Source: Struthio camelus
Lineage: Eukaryota; Chordata; Aves; Struthioniformes; Struthionidae
DNA length: 64,000 nt
NCBI RefSeq assembly: GCF_040807025.1
Contig: NC_090982.1
Coordinates: 86,677,463-86,741,462 of the forward strand
Reading direction: 5' to 3'
Shown here: one piece after another, positions 1-11,195 of the stretch
Layout: each line of letters starts with the position of its first letter
Position numbering within the stretch: position 1 is the first letter of the stretch
Position numbers and translations under genes: made by a program
The notes under the pieces: model-generated
What the model saw: the letters and a program-made list of their open reading frames with translations, nothing else
What the model was told of the DNA's origin: nothing
Databases searched by the model: none

Positions 1-1511
1 GGCCCGTTGGAAGTGCTGCTGGCCTCCCGGGGCCGGGATCTGAGGGGGCCGCTGTGCCTTCCTCCCTCAGCAGCTCTCCTGCCGGGGACAATGTGATGAG
101 GGGCGAGCATGAGCCCCACCTAGGTGGTGGCTACTGTCCCTTCCTGGTTGTCCCTCAGAAGTTGTGGGGGAGCCTGTGGGCTTAGCGCTGTGTCCGTGAG
201 GTTTGGGGGAGCAGGCTCAGTCGTCGTGTGGGGCTTATTGCCACATCGGGTCAGCTTGTTTCTTGAGATAATGCTTGTTCTGAGCCAGCGGAGAGCAAGT
301 AGTTTTCTCCGCAGGCATCGGAAGAATGAATGAGCTTTTATCCTGCCCTCTTACCACACTACAATAGCAGTTTTCAGCCTCTGGTCCGTGGATGCTGCGG
401 GACTTTCAGAGGATCTGTGGAAGAAAGTGAAGAAAAGCAACTCTGTTGTCACTGGGTTTAAATTCACTTTCACTGGTGAAATGTGGGTGAATCTGAAAAA
501 GATAAAAAACTCGCTGGTCTTTGATAGACGCCCTCCTTTCCCCGCTTTAGGAAGGAAGTTTGTTCTTTCCTGCTGAGGTGGTCTTTACTGAACTATGTTG
601 TTTGGGTTGTACTACTTAGTAGAGCAAAACGGAAAAAGAAGTGGTTATTACATTTGCTTTGGACTTAGTTTCAATCAGTGCAGTGTCAGACAATGAGAAG
701 GCAAGTGTAGTGAACATGCCCATAAAGTCACATGACTTAGGTTTGGTTTATTTGTCTCTGTCATGCTTGTCCAAACAACTAAAAGCGGCTGTTGACTGTA
801 ATGGGGAACTCATGTAATATAATGCAGGGTGGAGCAGGAGGACACATTAAATGGTTAATTTACACAATGATTTTACCATGCTGGATGCTCCCAATTCAAG
901 CTTCCTTTATGATGACTGTAGTGTTACACTAATTGCCCAATTTTAGCTATCATAAGGACGCTCCTCAGAGACTTAGCCCCTCTTTTGGAAATGGTGCTGG
1001 TAATCATATCCCAAACATAGCTTGAGAACCAGAATGAAAGAAGAGCGCTAGGTGGTAGAGGATTTTAAAAGGATTTTTACTTTTGTGCAATGTTATTCAG
1101 TTTTTTGGGTGTTTTTTTTTTTGAAAGTCGCTATTTTGCTCACTGTGGCCTGGTATAGTGAAGGCTCTTTGATGCAGGAACTACAGGTTAAAACTGTTAA
1201 ATCTTTCACTCTTAGATCAGCCCTTTGGCGCATGTAGATGCACGTTACAAACAGTTGAAAACTTCAGACAAAACATGAAGAAACTTGTTTAAAAAAGTGA
1301 TTACATTTTCGTGAAGAATCAGAAATGAGAACTGACTTCTTGATGCTTAAAGAGAAACGATGGGTAGCGAGAGGGTGGGTTGTGTAGAGAGTTGAAGGTG
1401 AAGTCTCTTAGCTTGGGTTTCATGCGAGGGGAGAAAGAGCCCAGGGAGAAATGGAGAGGGAAGGCAGACATGGTCATTCACAACAACAGACTAGAAAATG
1501 ATTTTCTGCAG
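1..1511. other. intergenic, no recognisable gene
   Basis: The first 120 bases are GC-rich and might be the edge of a CpG-rich promoter or first exon lying to the left, but nothing proves it. A stop-free plus-strand stretch at 388-576 has no motif I know. The segment around 370-420 repeats a phrase of the type 'ccgtgga..ggatctgtgg', which recalls the ends of old DNA-transposon copies, too weakly to call. The rest is AT-balanced sequence with no exon structure that I can support. Confidence 0.5.
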
Positions 1512-1518
1512 CAGCATT

Positions 1519-2034
1519 CAGCTCAGGAAGCGTGGGCTAGATGAGTGGACGGTGAGGTGGATTGAGAGCTGGCTGGATGGCCGAGCACCGAGGGTTGTGG
1601 TGAATGGCGCAGAGTCAAGCCGGAGGCCTGTAGCTAGTGGTGTCCCCCAGGGGTCAGTCCTGGGTCCAGTCTTGTTCAACATATTCATCAATGACCTGGA
1701 GGAAGGGACAGAGTGCACCCTCAGCAAGTTTGCTGATGATATTAAACTGGGGGGAGTGGCTGACACACCAGAGGGCTGTGCTGCCCTTCAGAGGGACCTG
1801 GACAGGCTGGAGAGGTGGGCAGAGAGGAACCTCATGAAGTTCAACAAGGGCAAGTGCAGGGTCCTGCACCTAGGCAGGAATAATCCCATGCAGCAGGACA
1901 GGCTGGGGACTGACCTGCTGGAAAGTAGCTCTGCCGAGAAGGACCTGGGAGTGCTGGTGGACAACAAGTTGACCATGAGCCAGCAGTGTGCCCTTGTGGC
2001 CAAGAAGGCCAATGGTATGGCTGGGGTGCATTAG
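1519..2034 (+). pseudogene. CR1 ORF2 reverse transcriptase, central fragment, interrupted
   Basis: This frame encodes the middle of the CR1 reverse transcriptase. Visible motifs are the [13 protein letters not shown] block at about 1639-1677 (RT motif B region) and FADD at 1729-1740 (catalytic motif C, with the two metal-binding aspartates), followed by the thumb-like region with the phrase '[11 protein letters not shown]'. The frame runs into a TAG at 2032-2034. Comparison with the usual CR1 reading shows one extra base near 2012-2020, after which CR1 homology continues in another frame (next entry). It is a dead fragment: no start of its own, no endonuclease, and a frameshift. The ATG at 1498 lies outside the element and means nothing for the native protein. 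Confidence 0.9.
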
Positions 2035-2533
2035 GCAGAGTGTTGCCAGCAGGTCGAGGGAGGTGATCCTGCCCTTCTCCTCAGCCCTGGGGAGGCCTCC
2101 CCTGGAGTACTGTGTCCAGTTCTGGACTCCCCAGGACAAGAGAGACATGGCACTCCTGGAGAGAGTCCAGCGGAGGGCTACCAAGATGATTAGAGGGCTG
2201 GAGCCTCTCTCCTATGAAGAAAGGCTGAGGGAGCTGGGCCTGTTCAGCCTGGAGAAGAGAAGATTGAGAGGGGATCTCATCAATGTGTCCAAGTATCTGA
2301 AGGGGGAGTGTCAAGAGGATGAGGCCAGTCTCTTCTCTGTGATGCCAAGTGACAGGACAAGAGGCAGTGGGCAGAAACTGAACCACAGGAAGTTCCATCT
2401 AAACCTGAGGAAAAACTTCTTTCCTGTAAGGGTGACAGAGCACTGGAAGAGGTTGCCTGGAGAGGTGGTGGAGTCTCCTTCGCTGGAGAAATTCAAAACC
2501 CGTCTGGATGTGATCCTGGGCAATACGCTCTAG
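2024..2533 (+). pseudogene. CR1 ORF2 reverse transcriptase, C-terminal fragment, shifted frame
   Basis: This is the continuation of the CR1 ORF2 product after the one-base frameshift. It carries the conserved C-terminal CR1 region: a 'SRSREVILP' phrase, the 'LEYCVQFW' block, '[14 protein letters not shown]', '[24 protein letters not shown]', and the terminal '[10 protein letters not shown]' region. It ends at the native ORF2 stop, TAG at 2531-2533, just before the 3' UTR. No further stop codons lie inside, so this copy carries little damage beyond the 5' truncation and the single frameshift. That supports a comparatively recent insertion. It is not expected to be functional. Confidence 0.9.
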
Positions 2534-2620
2534 AGGTCCCTGCTTGAGCCGGGGGTTTGGACTAGATGATCTCCAGAGGTCCCTTCCAACCTAAAGGATT
2601 CTGTGTGATTCTGTGATTCT

Positions 2621-5600
2621 GGATAGATACGAGTGGAGCAGAGTTCTTGATATGGTCAAAGAAAATCACATGCAAATAATTGAAAAATGAACTGATGGGA
2701 GCCAGAGTGAGAATCTGAGCTGTGTAGCTGTTCCTTAAAGACGTTATGCGGATAAAACGTCCTCAAGAAAAAATCTAAGAAGCTTGAATAACATGCAGCC
2801 GTGAGCTGACAGACAATCATAAGATGTGAGAGAGAAAACTGAGATTTTTAGGTGAGAGAGAAAGGCAGAAGTCGGCAGTAGAATGATAGGTCTGTGCACT
2901 GTCAGCAAAGGAAGGGAAGATTTCCAGAAGAGGAGCAAGGTTTTTACGGCGTTACAGGTGGCCGACGGGTCAAGGAAAAGAAGGAGGGAGCAGAGGTTCT
3001 GAAATCTGGTGAATGTGGCAAGAGCAAGGCCGGTAGAGCGCCGGGCTGGAAGACGCTTGGAAAGAGACTAGGACTGAACTGGAGGAAAAAATGCTGCAGA
3101 CACTGACAGTTGCACACGGCACATGCTGTTCTCAGCGGCCACATGTCCACATTGTAAAAATCACCAGGGGTGTTAATTGGCATCCTGGTGGTTACTGTTC
3201 ACAGTGAGACCAAAGTCCAAATTACTTTGTCCTCAGAGGTCATCTTTGCAGGTCAGAGCTGAAGTAAAGTTTTTCCCTGCTTTACTTACTCTTTGTATGG
3301 AGTAAGTATGCATGTTCCCTGATTTCCAGGGAACGGTACTGGCAGCAGAGCACCCTTACTGAGCTCTAAACATTGGTGGCCTTCAATTATCCATTTTAGC
3401 TAGTAAATAGATAAATGAACAATCTAGTTGTAGAAAACATTTTCAAAGACTAAGATTAGATAAGTGCCAATCACCATCCATTAAGTCATTGGAGGCTGCT
3501 GTCAAGTCAAAAAACCTTCTTGGAAACGTTTTTTGGGCAATGCAGGCTAATAACATCAATAATACCTCTGATCAGAGTAACAATCATAACAGCCTACATG
3601 TGGTAAGAGAGGTTTTTACTCTCCCTGTCTGAATTTACTCCATTGGCCTATAGAAAACCTCAATAATGACTTTCTCAACACTGTTCTTAGACTTCAGGTA
3701 CCTTTCAAAATGGTCACTGATTACCGAAGGTTTTGAATATTTTTAAAACCTCCAGTAACCTTTTTCCTATGAGCATCTTCGTTTCCAAGCGTAAATTACT
3801 GGAATGATAAATGCAGCATTGTGAAACTGCCTATAACAGGCTGATACAGTTGGCTTGAAACAATCCATACATTAAGCATTGTTAATTATGATGAGAATAA
3901 GAAGGGGCTTGCAGGCTATAACAGAGCTGAAAGGAGAGACTGAGGAAGAGAAAATACAGGCAGAATAGCTACAGGGAAGAAAGAGTATTCCCTAGGCTAT
4001 GGATAGGGCTGACACTGGCTTTTACCTTATTACTGCTTTTGTTCGTTGTTAGTAAAATCAGATGTAGCGAAAGGCTCAGTTGGATCTTTATAAGGTGGGG
4101 AACACGTTTGCAGAGATGGTTGAGGAATGTCACTCCTCGCTCTTCTCTTAATAAATCCTACTCCAGTTCAAATGTCTCCCTTTTATACTTCATTATGTGT
4201 TACATTTGGTGTTTTGGAGCATTCGCTTACATCTAGAGTTGTGCTCCGTGGGAAGTCCTGTCTTGCTGTTGATGAGGGTTATTTCTGCTTTTGTAGCAAA
4301 AAGAAATACACATAAATATACTATTTAGATAGCATTTCTGTTCTTGGGCCATGCCCCCATGACCTTTGCTGAGCCTGAAGCTACTCCCTTACTCATGACG
4401 ACGCGTGGAGAGCAGGCCCTCTGAAAAATACCAGGCTCTTAAAATTAAGGATGTATTCAGGCAGTTTCAGAAAACCATTTGGTTTAGAGGCGAACGCTCA
4501 GTATTCCATTGTACATCTGCCTGAGTCAGGCCGTAAGTATTTACAAGCGTAGGATTATGGGATTTGTGAATGTACCTAGCCTTGGATGACCTGGAGTCCC
4601 TTGTTCTGATGGTGGTGGCTGGAACCTGGAATCCCTGTTCTGTGTTACATAAAATCCTCAGTTACGGGTGCTGACAACTCGAGGTGACCTCAAATTCAAT
4701 CAGTATGGCTTCATAAACAGTTACCTGTGAAGCAGAAAAGTAATTTGAAATAGTTTGAAGAAGCGCTTTTGATCTTTGAGATCTACCCTCTACAGAAAAA
4801 AAAAAGTCTTTGTGAAAAAGGAAGGTATGGATGGTGGAATGTGTTTTTTTTTTCCTTATGTTTTTCTGGGAGAGGGGGTAGGAAGGTCAGGTGTTTTCAA
4901 GTACACACGAACAGAACAAGTTGGCTTTTCAGCTTTATCTGAGCTCCAGATCTTGGAGCATCAAAGGAATGTCTCTTCCTACAACACAGCGCATTAACTT
5001 GCTGAAAGTAAGGACACCTGGAGGGACCTTTTTCCAGGGGTTTTCTAGATTCCACATTTTTTCACGCAGGTGGTTGGCAGGTGTCCAACAGTGTGGGGGG
5101 ACAAGCAGGGCAAGACAGGACAATGATTTTGCCTTGTGCGGCTTGAAGGGAGAGAGAGCGGAGGCTACTTGTGCGTGGTGTTTTTTTCCATGATGTGCCT
5201 CACAGTGCTGATTTCTGAGTTGTCCAGACATGTTAGAGTGCTTGGTAGCTTCCTTCTGGCCTATTCACCCAGGTCTCCTTCGCATGGGGAGCGGAGTGCT
5301 GCAGGGAGCGGGCAGGGCAAAAAGGGGTAGTTGGTGCATTCGTAGATCTTGCTCTGAAATAAAATCACAAGGCGGCCAGGGCACTCGTCCAAGTCTAGGA
5401 GTTGGCCAGTGTTTCTGGGTGCCCCAGTTTAGCGGTAGCCAGAGAAACCTCTTCAGCCGCTCCCGGCCATTCCCTTCTCTCCCCATCCTCCTTGTGATCC
5501 CTCAGCTTGTCCAGTTCATGGCAGGAAACTGTTGTTTTGCTTTGGAGACAGTGAAATCAGACCATAATTGTACATTAGATGTATATATCTATATTTTGTG

Positions 5601-8427
5601 ACTTGAAATACTTGTTCTTAAGTAGAGTACAGGGTAATCATATTGCCACTTTATACAGACAGGCTCTGCTATTTGGTCATAGTTTGTGAAGCCCTCTAAG
5701 GTTGGTAACAAAAGCAGAATATTTTTGGCAACATTTTCAAAAATATTATGAGGAGGATTAAGTATGAAACTAAACTACAAAGGGTAATGATAGATTCTTC
5801 ATTTCTGGATGACTTGAAAATGAGGACTGGATGTTTTTCTGGAAGATATATTTATACACAAATTACTAGGTTACAGCCATGGTAACTGGATGAAATTCTG
5901 TGTTTAGATGAGATGGCCTGGAAGTTCCCTCTGCCTCTGAACTCTGTTAAAGAGTCCATGATTTCAGCCAGGTCTGCCCATCGCTATTAGTTGGTAAACA
6001 AGTGAGAAGCGTGTGAAGAAAAAATTAAGACTATTGTGGTGGTGTTAGTCTGAGAGGTGGGTGCACGTAGTACTGGTGTCATTTCCTTTCTCTCTTCTCC
6101 TCCTCTGTTTTCTACCCCTCATGTATTTTTTCCAGTAGTTTTAAGTCCCAAATACTTGCCCTAGAGTTGCCTAAAGCTTTTCTGCTAAGGTTTTTGCACT
6201 AAATTAAGGCTTTCATGTGTCTTTTCTTTCCAGTTCTCTTGGATGTTTTGGTGACTTTTATACAGTCTTTTTCTCATTTTGTTTCCAGGTTGCATAGCAG
6301 ATGTTAGAGCTGGGGTGTCAGAGTGTTTCATGAAGTTTTGCTTTCCATTTACCAGTTAGTAATTTTCTTTATGTCATTACCAAGTCACCAGGTAGAATTG
6401 GAATCAAATTACCCTTTGATCTCTCGCTGCAGTGTTTCCTTTACCTCCAGTATTAAGGCTCATTATTTTTTCAAGCAACAAACTAATCCCCATCCAGAAG
6501 CTTGTATTTTAAAGAATCTCTTGGATCCAGATCTATTGGTACCAGCCCATAAGTCAGGATATTGCTTTCCCAAGGATGAATGGTTAATATCAGTGTCATC
6601 TGCACAGATGTTCTGTTTATTTCCATACTGAGGTATTTTATTTGCCTGTTTAACAATTTTGCTGTATTCAGCATTAACCTCTATATCTGCCTCCCGGAAA
6701 CCAGTGTTCAGGGCAGCTAAGGGCTCCTAGCCATTAGAAATTACTCCTGGAGGAAAAGAAGTTTCTTATTCAAATTCATTGGGGCATCAAAATCCATCCT
6801 GCGTTTTGTGTAGCCGTAGACCTGAACTTTGCTTTTCAGCCAGGTTTATCAGGCTGCTTCTTTCCCGGCACTTGCCTTCCTCCCTGATGTGCTGCCTCTG
6901 ACTGCTCTTTGCAAGCTGTTGCCTTGTTCTTTCACCCAAATTCTTGACGCTTCTGTCAGATTTCTCCACTTTTTCCTTTTTCAGCCTTCATTCCTGCTGT
7001 CTAGGTTGTGGAAACTTCCACAGTCACCTGATTCTGCCTCTGTTCTTAAAGTCACCGTGGTTGAGAGACGAAGGGCCAGCACAGTTTTCTGTGTAGCATT
7101 CAGGTAGGGCAGGGAGGAGGCCAGGTTAGGAAGCCTTGGTCCGTCCGTCTGCAAAGGGCAAGATTTCACTAGCAGAATGAGGAAACAGCTGGAGGCCACT
7201 AGCTTTTCTATAGCATATGAGGAGAAGTGCAAGCCAACAGCTTGGGGCTGCCAGGTGTGCTTGGAGTAGCCCAGCCGTGATCTCATGCTGATCAAAGGCT
7301 TGGAAGTACTACAAAGCCGAGCGTCATCCTGTTCTGTTACTGCCATCATTATATGGGAGTCCATAAGGAAAATGCAATTACTTCTTTACTTGTAGCCATG
7401 TAGGAGGCTGCTGTTGTGCTACTGGGCTGTGTGAGAAAAAGCTCCTCTCTGCACACACACGAGCCCGGAGGAGCAATTGCAGGTGGGGAACCTGAGTAGT
7501 ACCCAGGGGGCCCCAATACCCAGCCAGAGAAATGAGCCTCTGCCCCAGCCCCCATCCCAGCATCAGCCCCTGGTCTGGGGATGAGAACCATCAGCACGAG
7601 CCACGGGAGCAGCTCTCCGGGCACCTCACAAACTGAGGGGGTGACTGCCCAGGGGCGTGGGACACACGTGGGATGCAGGAAACGAGCATTTTGGGGTTGC
7701 ACAAGGCTCATGAGATGTTTGGGGGAGGAAGTAAAGGTGGGCAAAGGGAAGGAGCAAGGCGGCTTGGGAAGGAACAAGCATGGGAAAATAGAGGGAAAAG
7801 GAGAGGAAAGGGGCTGGTCAGTACGCTTGCTTGGCAACGTCCTGCATCTCGTCAGAGCTATCTGTCCTGTCTTCTCAATAACCTGCATTTCTGACTTTTC
7901 TCCTGGGTCAGGGGCTCGCTGTTTTGTGTGCATGTGTGTGTGTGGAGGTCTGAGTGCCAGCAGCTGGAGGGGACCACAGTCCAGGGGACCGTGACCGGCG
8001 GTGCCAGCTGCTGGCGTGAGTGAGGGTACATGAGTGAGTGTGTGTTCCTTAGCGAATCTCAAGTCCAACTAGCCGACAAGCGTATACCTACATTGTGTAT
8101 GTGTATATGTTTCCCTCTAAGAGGCCTTCATCCTGACCAGCCAGAGAGGGGAACGGGCTGTAGGTGCTGTTTGCGTGAGTGCTGAATGTTTCTGGCTGTG
8201 GTGATGTGTGGCCGGCCGTGTATATATGTATGTATGGGTTGCATATGTGTGTTTGCAGCTGTTTTGGAGAAGCCTCTTCATGCGAGAGCTGGTGTGGGAG
8301 GAAGCACAGGGGAGCACATGTGTGGGTTGAGTGATGCTACCAGGTACCTGGGGGCAAAGCGGAGGAGGGACACAGGTTCAATGCTTTTCCAACATCCTCT
8401 CAGCAGTGAAGGCTCAGGAATTGCGTA
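2621..8427. other. intergenic, simple repeats only
   Basis: No gene or recognisable repeat family is seen. Open frames on both strands are short and composition-driven. The longest, 239 codons on the minus strand at 7,349-8,068, has no domain, crosses TG-rich simple sequence, and is best taken as chance. Small low-complexity tracts include a T run near 4,847 and TG-rich stretches at about 7,928-7,946, 8,020-8,050 and 8,095-8,110. Confidence 0.5.
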
Positions 8428-8904
8428 ACCTTTATTTTCCTGCTCCTTTAAAGAGGGAAGGAGCTCTGAAGCTCTTGTTTCATAGGGTGAGGGACAATTT
8501 CAGGGGGTATTGCCTTCTGAGAGCGGAGATCTCATGGTTAAGAGGAAGGATGAGCTCTTTGGAGGTCTTGGGAAAGACTTTTTAAACTCACTTTGACTTC
8601 TACACCTTTGAGACCAAGACTGCACGTAGCAGGTAGCTGAGGAACTGCTAATGAGTAGCTTGATTGAAAATGCGCCAGCTCCACTGAAACCAAAAGCATC
8701 ATTCTGGCTGGCTGTTGGTGTAAGTGTGAGCAGAATTTGACCCAACCTTTCTCCTTGCATACCCAGTTACATGCCCAGCAACCAAGCTAGTTTCTTGCCA
8801 ACTGTGAACTGGGAATATGGCCGAGAGGCAGATGCTTCCTTCTAGCAGAGAAATAGCTGAAATAGTGTCATGTCATCATAGTCTTCAGCTTGCTGATTAT
8901 CCTC
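8428..8904 (-). other. candidate 3'-terminal exon, minus strand, weak
   Basis: On the minus strand a good splice acceptor (pyrimidine-rich tract over about 8,911-8,935, AG at 8,906-8,905) precedes a 20-codon open frame starting at 8,904 and ending in a TAG at 8,844-8,842. The frame begins with the acidic string EDNQQAEDYDDM. A possible AATAAA polyadenylation signal on the same strand lies near 8,431-8,436, giving a 3' UTR of about 400 bases. An acidic tyrosine-containing tail would fit a receptor cytoplasmic end, but I do not recognise the protein and no matching upstream exon is certain. A 35-base candidate exon on the same strand at 10,611-10,645 has good splice sites but does not join in the frame used here. 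Confidence 0.2.
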
Positions 8905-10760
8905 CTGCGAGAAGAAAGCAAATAAAAGGAGAGAGATTATATAACATCAGAGCCTGCAATTGATTTCATAGGAAAAACACAGGTATTCATAACCTGTAAG
9001 TGGATGATGATACAAAGAAAGGTTTGTGCTTCACTGGAAATGCTGGAAGGTGGCTCTCGGAGCTCTTGCACAAACCTCATGGGATGTTCTTGCGGTGTGG
9101 AGCGTCAGAGGAAGATGTGGATCTGTTGAAATGTTGTGCCTGTTTTTTATGAGCACAACCTTTCTTTTGCGTGTGTTGCTGCTGTGGGCTGATTTTGATT
9201 TTTTTTTAAGCAATGGATCCCTATTTTTTTATCTAAAGAGCTATTTATATGCAAACTAATATCAGCTGATGAAGTGTCTGAATTATTGAGGCTAATTATT
9301 CATCGCGTGTGTGATTTCTGTCACATGGCGTTACTTCCTTTCCTATATTGGACAGCTAGAGATTTTACACGATTTAGTAAGACTCAACAAACAATAAGCA
9401 TTTTTGAATGCTTGCAAATGCAGATGTTTCTGTGAAAAAATGCTGTTTTCCAGACGTGCAAACACACCCATGTTCCTGCAAGCATCCGTAAGAAGGTGAC
9501 TAAAACAGGAGGTGGACATATTTAAGTGAACTGCCGTTCTGAATTGAGATAAGTGTCGCAGCCCTGCTGCGACTATGGAGGCTCGTCCAGCTTGGTAAGA
9601 CAAGTGTCCTCCTCTTCCCACCGGCTCGAGAGCACGATGTGTCTCTGACAAATGCCTGGCAGAGTGGAGGGGCAGTAGCAGCTCTCTGCGGGGAAGCCAG
9701 GCTCTGTTGCTTCTCTTTCTTTTTCTCACCCGCTGCGTGATAGGAGAAGCAGCAGATTTTTTGTAGCTGTGCCACTGATGTCCCGGAGATACCCAGTCTG
9801 GTCATTTGTCTGCTTGATTTTTAGGCAAAAGAACCACAGTCACTTCACTTAACAGAGCCTGGATACTATGGGGAGGAGTACCAGGGCAAAAAAGAGATTT
9901 CTAGCATTAGTCCAAGCCTTAGAAGTGTATCATGTGTCTTTACAGAGCTTCGGGACCTTACCATAGAAATTAGAGGAAGGAAAAGATACACTGGACCATG
10001 CTGTCCCTTGACTACCAATGTGTTATCATTTCCTACTGAGGAACAGTCTCTTTTCCAGAGAAATTTTGAGGAGACACAAATATATTTCTTCAGTGACATT
10101 TCAGCCAACCCCCAGAACAATTTTGGCTTAAAAAAAAGAAAAAGAGAAAAAGCCTTTGGTTGCCAGCCAAAATCTGCTAGGTTTTGTTCAAATCACTTCT
10201 ATGAAAATACGAGCATAGCTGCAGGAAGCAGACCCTTTTTGTGAAGGCTGTGTTTAACTAAACCCCCTTTTAGCAAAAACTGCTCAGACGGAGTTTTAGA
10301 TCAGCCCTATATGTTTGTGCAGCGCTTGCTCCTATTTTAAGCATTTGATTAACAATGCTGCCACCACCTTCAGTGTGGACTGCACCAGACTAATACATCC
10401 CACCAGTAAGAACGCTTTTCAGGTGGTCTAATTTATCCTGAGCTTCGTTTTAGTCTGTCATATATGCAATTCAGAAGATACCCTAATACAAAATATAGGG
10501 ATAATCATACATTTAACCACATATCGGTGATAAGAACACCTTTTTTTGGAGGCTTCTTGTAGCCTGAAAGAACATTGCTGGCGTCTGAGGAAGAGAAAAC
10601 ATTTTCCTACCTGCAGACTACTGAGGGTCCCAGAAGTTCAGCTTTCTGCAGAGAGAGTGACCTTAGTCAACTTTCTTAGCCATCCAGATGACCCGGGGCA
10701 GTGATGTTATCTTGACATCACCCAGCATGGAAACAGCTGGTATCTAATATATTTAATAGA
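8905..10760. other. intergenic, one candidate micro-exon
   Basis: There is no recognisable gene. On the minus strand the 35-base segment 10,645-10,611 lies between a good acceptor (branch-point-like GACTAAG, then a CT-rich tract and CAG) and a donor reading CAG/GTAGGA. It is open in only one frame, encoding 11 complete residues (KAELLGPSVVC) plus two bases, and may be chance. The rest is AT-balanced DNA without visible repeats. Confidence 0.4.
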
Positions 10761-10840
10761 TTTCTCAGGTCAGAAGAGACCGTTACGATCATCTGGCTTG
10801 ACAGTTACTATAAGCAATTGTGATATTTTGGGCTTCAGAC
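10761..10840 (-). repeat. ancient CR1-type 3' tail fragment
   Basis: The plus strand reads 'aggtcagaagagaccgttac' followed by 'gatcatctggcttgac'. This is a degraded form of the 'ggtcagaagggaccattatgatcatctagtctgac' phrase found at the 3' end of old amniote CR1-like repeats read in reverse. The element therefore lies on the minus strand with its 3' end on the left. Divergence is much higher than in the 1.5 kb copy. The family name is uncertain. Confidence 0.6.
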
Positions 10841-10852
10841 AGTAGCCGGCGA

Positions 10853-10990
10853 GGGTCAGGAAGGACTTTTTCCCCCCAGTGCACTATCAGTGTATATTTT
10901 CTGGTTTTTGTTTATTAGTTTGTTGGCAGGTTTTGTTGCTTCCTGAAGGCATCAGAGACTGGTTACAGCTGGAGGTGGGACGTGGCAGGG
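10853..10990 (+). repeat. ancient amniote CR1-tail-like or SINE-like repeat fragment
   Basis: The segment begins 'gggtcaggaaggactttttc' and continues through a long GTTTTTG-type stretch to 'ttcctgaaggcatcagagac' and 'tggttacagctgg'. I recall the order 'ggtcaggaaggaattttcccc', 'ttgccttcctctgaagcatc', 'agactggccacagc' from old interspersed repeats of turtles, crocodilians and birds. The match is by phrase memory, not by alignment. Confidence 0.5.
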
Positions 10991-11089
10991 CCCCATGGCG
11001 CCGTGCAGAACCGGGAGGAGTAATATCTTCTCGTGGAGGTGCTGGGAGTGTTGGCAAAGCAGGAAGGCTTGGGTATCATTTTTAAATGC

Positions 11090-11195
11090 CCAGCTGGTAT
11101 ATTTTGCTCACATGACCTGGGTCAATCTAATGCCAGATACAGGGTCAGGAAAAAGTTTTCCCTGAATCAGATGGAAAGGGACTTTTGGCCGCGAG
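11090..11195 (+). repeat. second copy of the same ancient repeat type
   Basis: Reading 'cacatgacctgggtcaatct', then 'aatgccagatacagggtcag', then 'gaaaaagttttccctgaatc' and 'agatggaaagggac', this resembles the same old repeat type as at 10,853-10,990, using a partly different section of it. Two fragments within 350 bases on the same strand suggest one broken element or two nested insertions. Confidence 0.45.

Larger units (their letters stand above)
1512..2620 (+). mobile_element. CR1 non-LTR retrotransposon, 5'-truncated copy
   Basis: This is a copy of the main avian LINE, CR1. It starts abruptly inside the reverse-transcriptase part of ORF2, so the 5' region, ORF1, the endonuclease and the first part of the RT are missing. 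That is the usual outcome of incomplete target-primed reverse transcription. The copy runs through the RT palm with its FADD catalytic motif (1729-1740), the C-terminal region, the natural ORF2 stop (2531-2533), the short 3' UTR with the typical 'gatgatctccagaggtccc' phrase, and ends in repeated ATTCTGTG-type units at about 2598-2620. No target-site duplication is obvious, as expected for avian CR1. Similarity to the remembered CR1 consensus is high over the whole length, which suggests a fairly young copy, though age cannot be measured here. It is the strongest evidence that the organism is a bird. Confidence 0.95.

Noticed and set aside
388-576. Lys-rich 62-codon open frame
   Set aside because: No known motif; the left edge resembles old repeat words and no splice sites frame it convincingly.
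7349-8068. 239-codon open frame on the minus strand, the longest in the window
   Set aside because: No domain, no signal peptide, Pro/Ser/Thr-rich composition, and it crosses TG-rich simple sequence. It has no splice or promoter support. A frame of this length is credible by chance in 64 kb of GC-balanced DNA.
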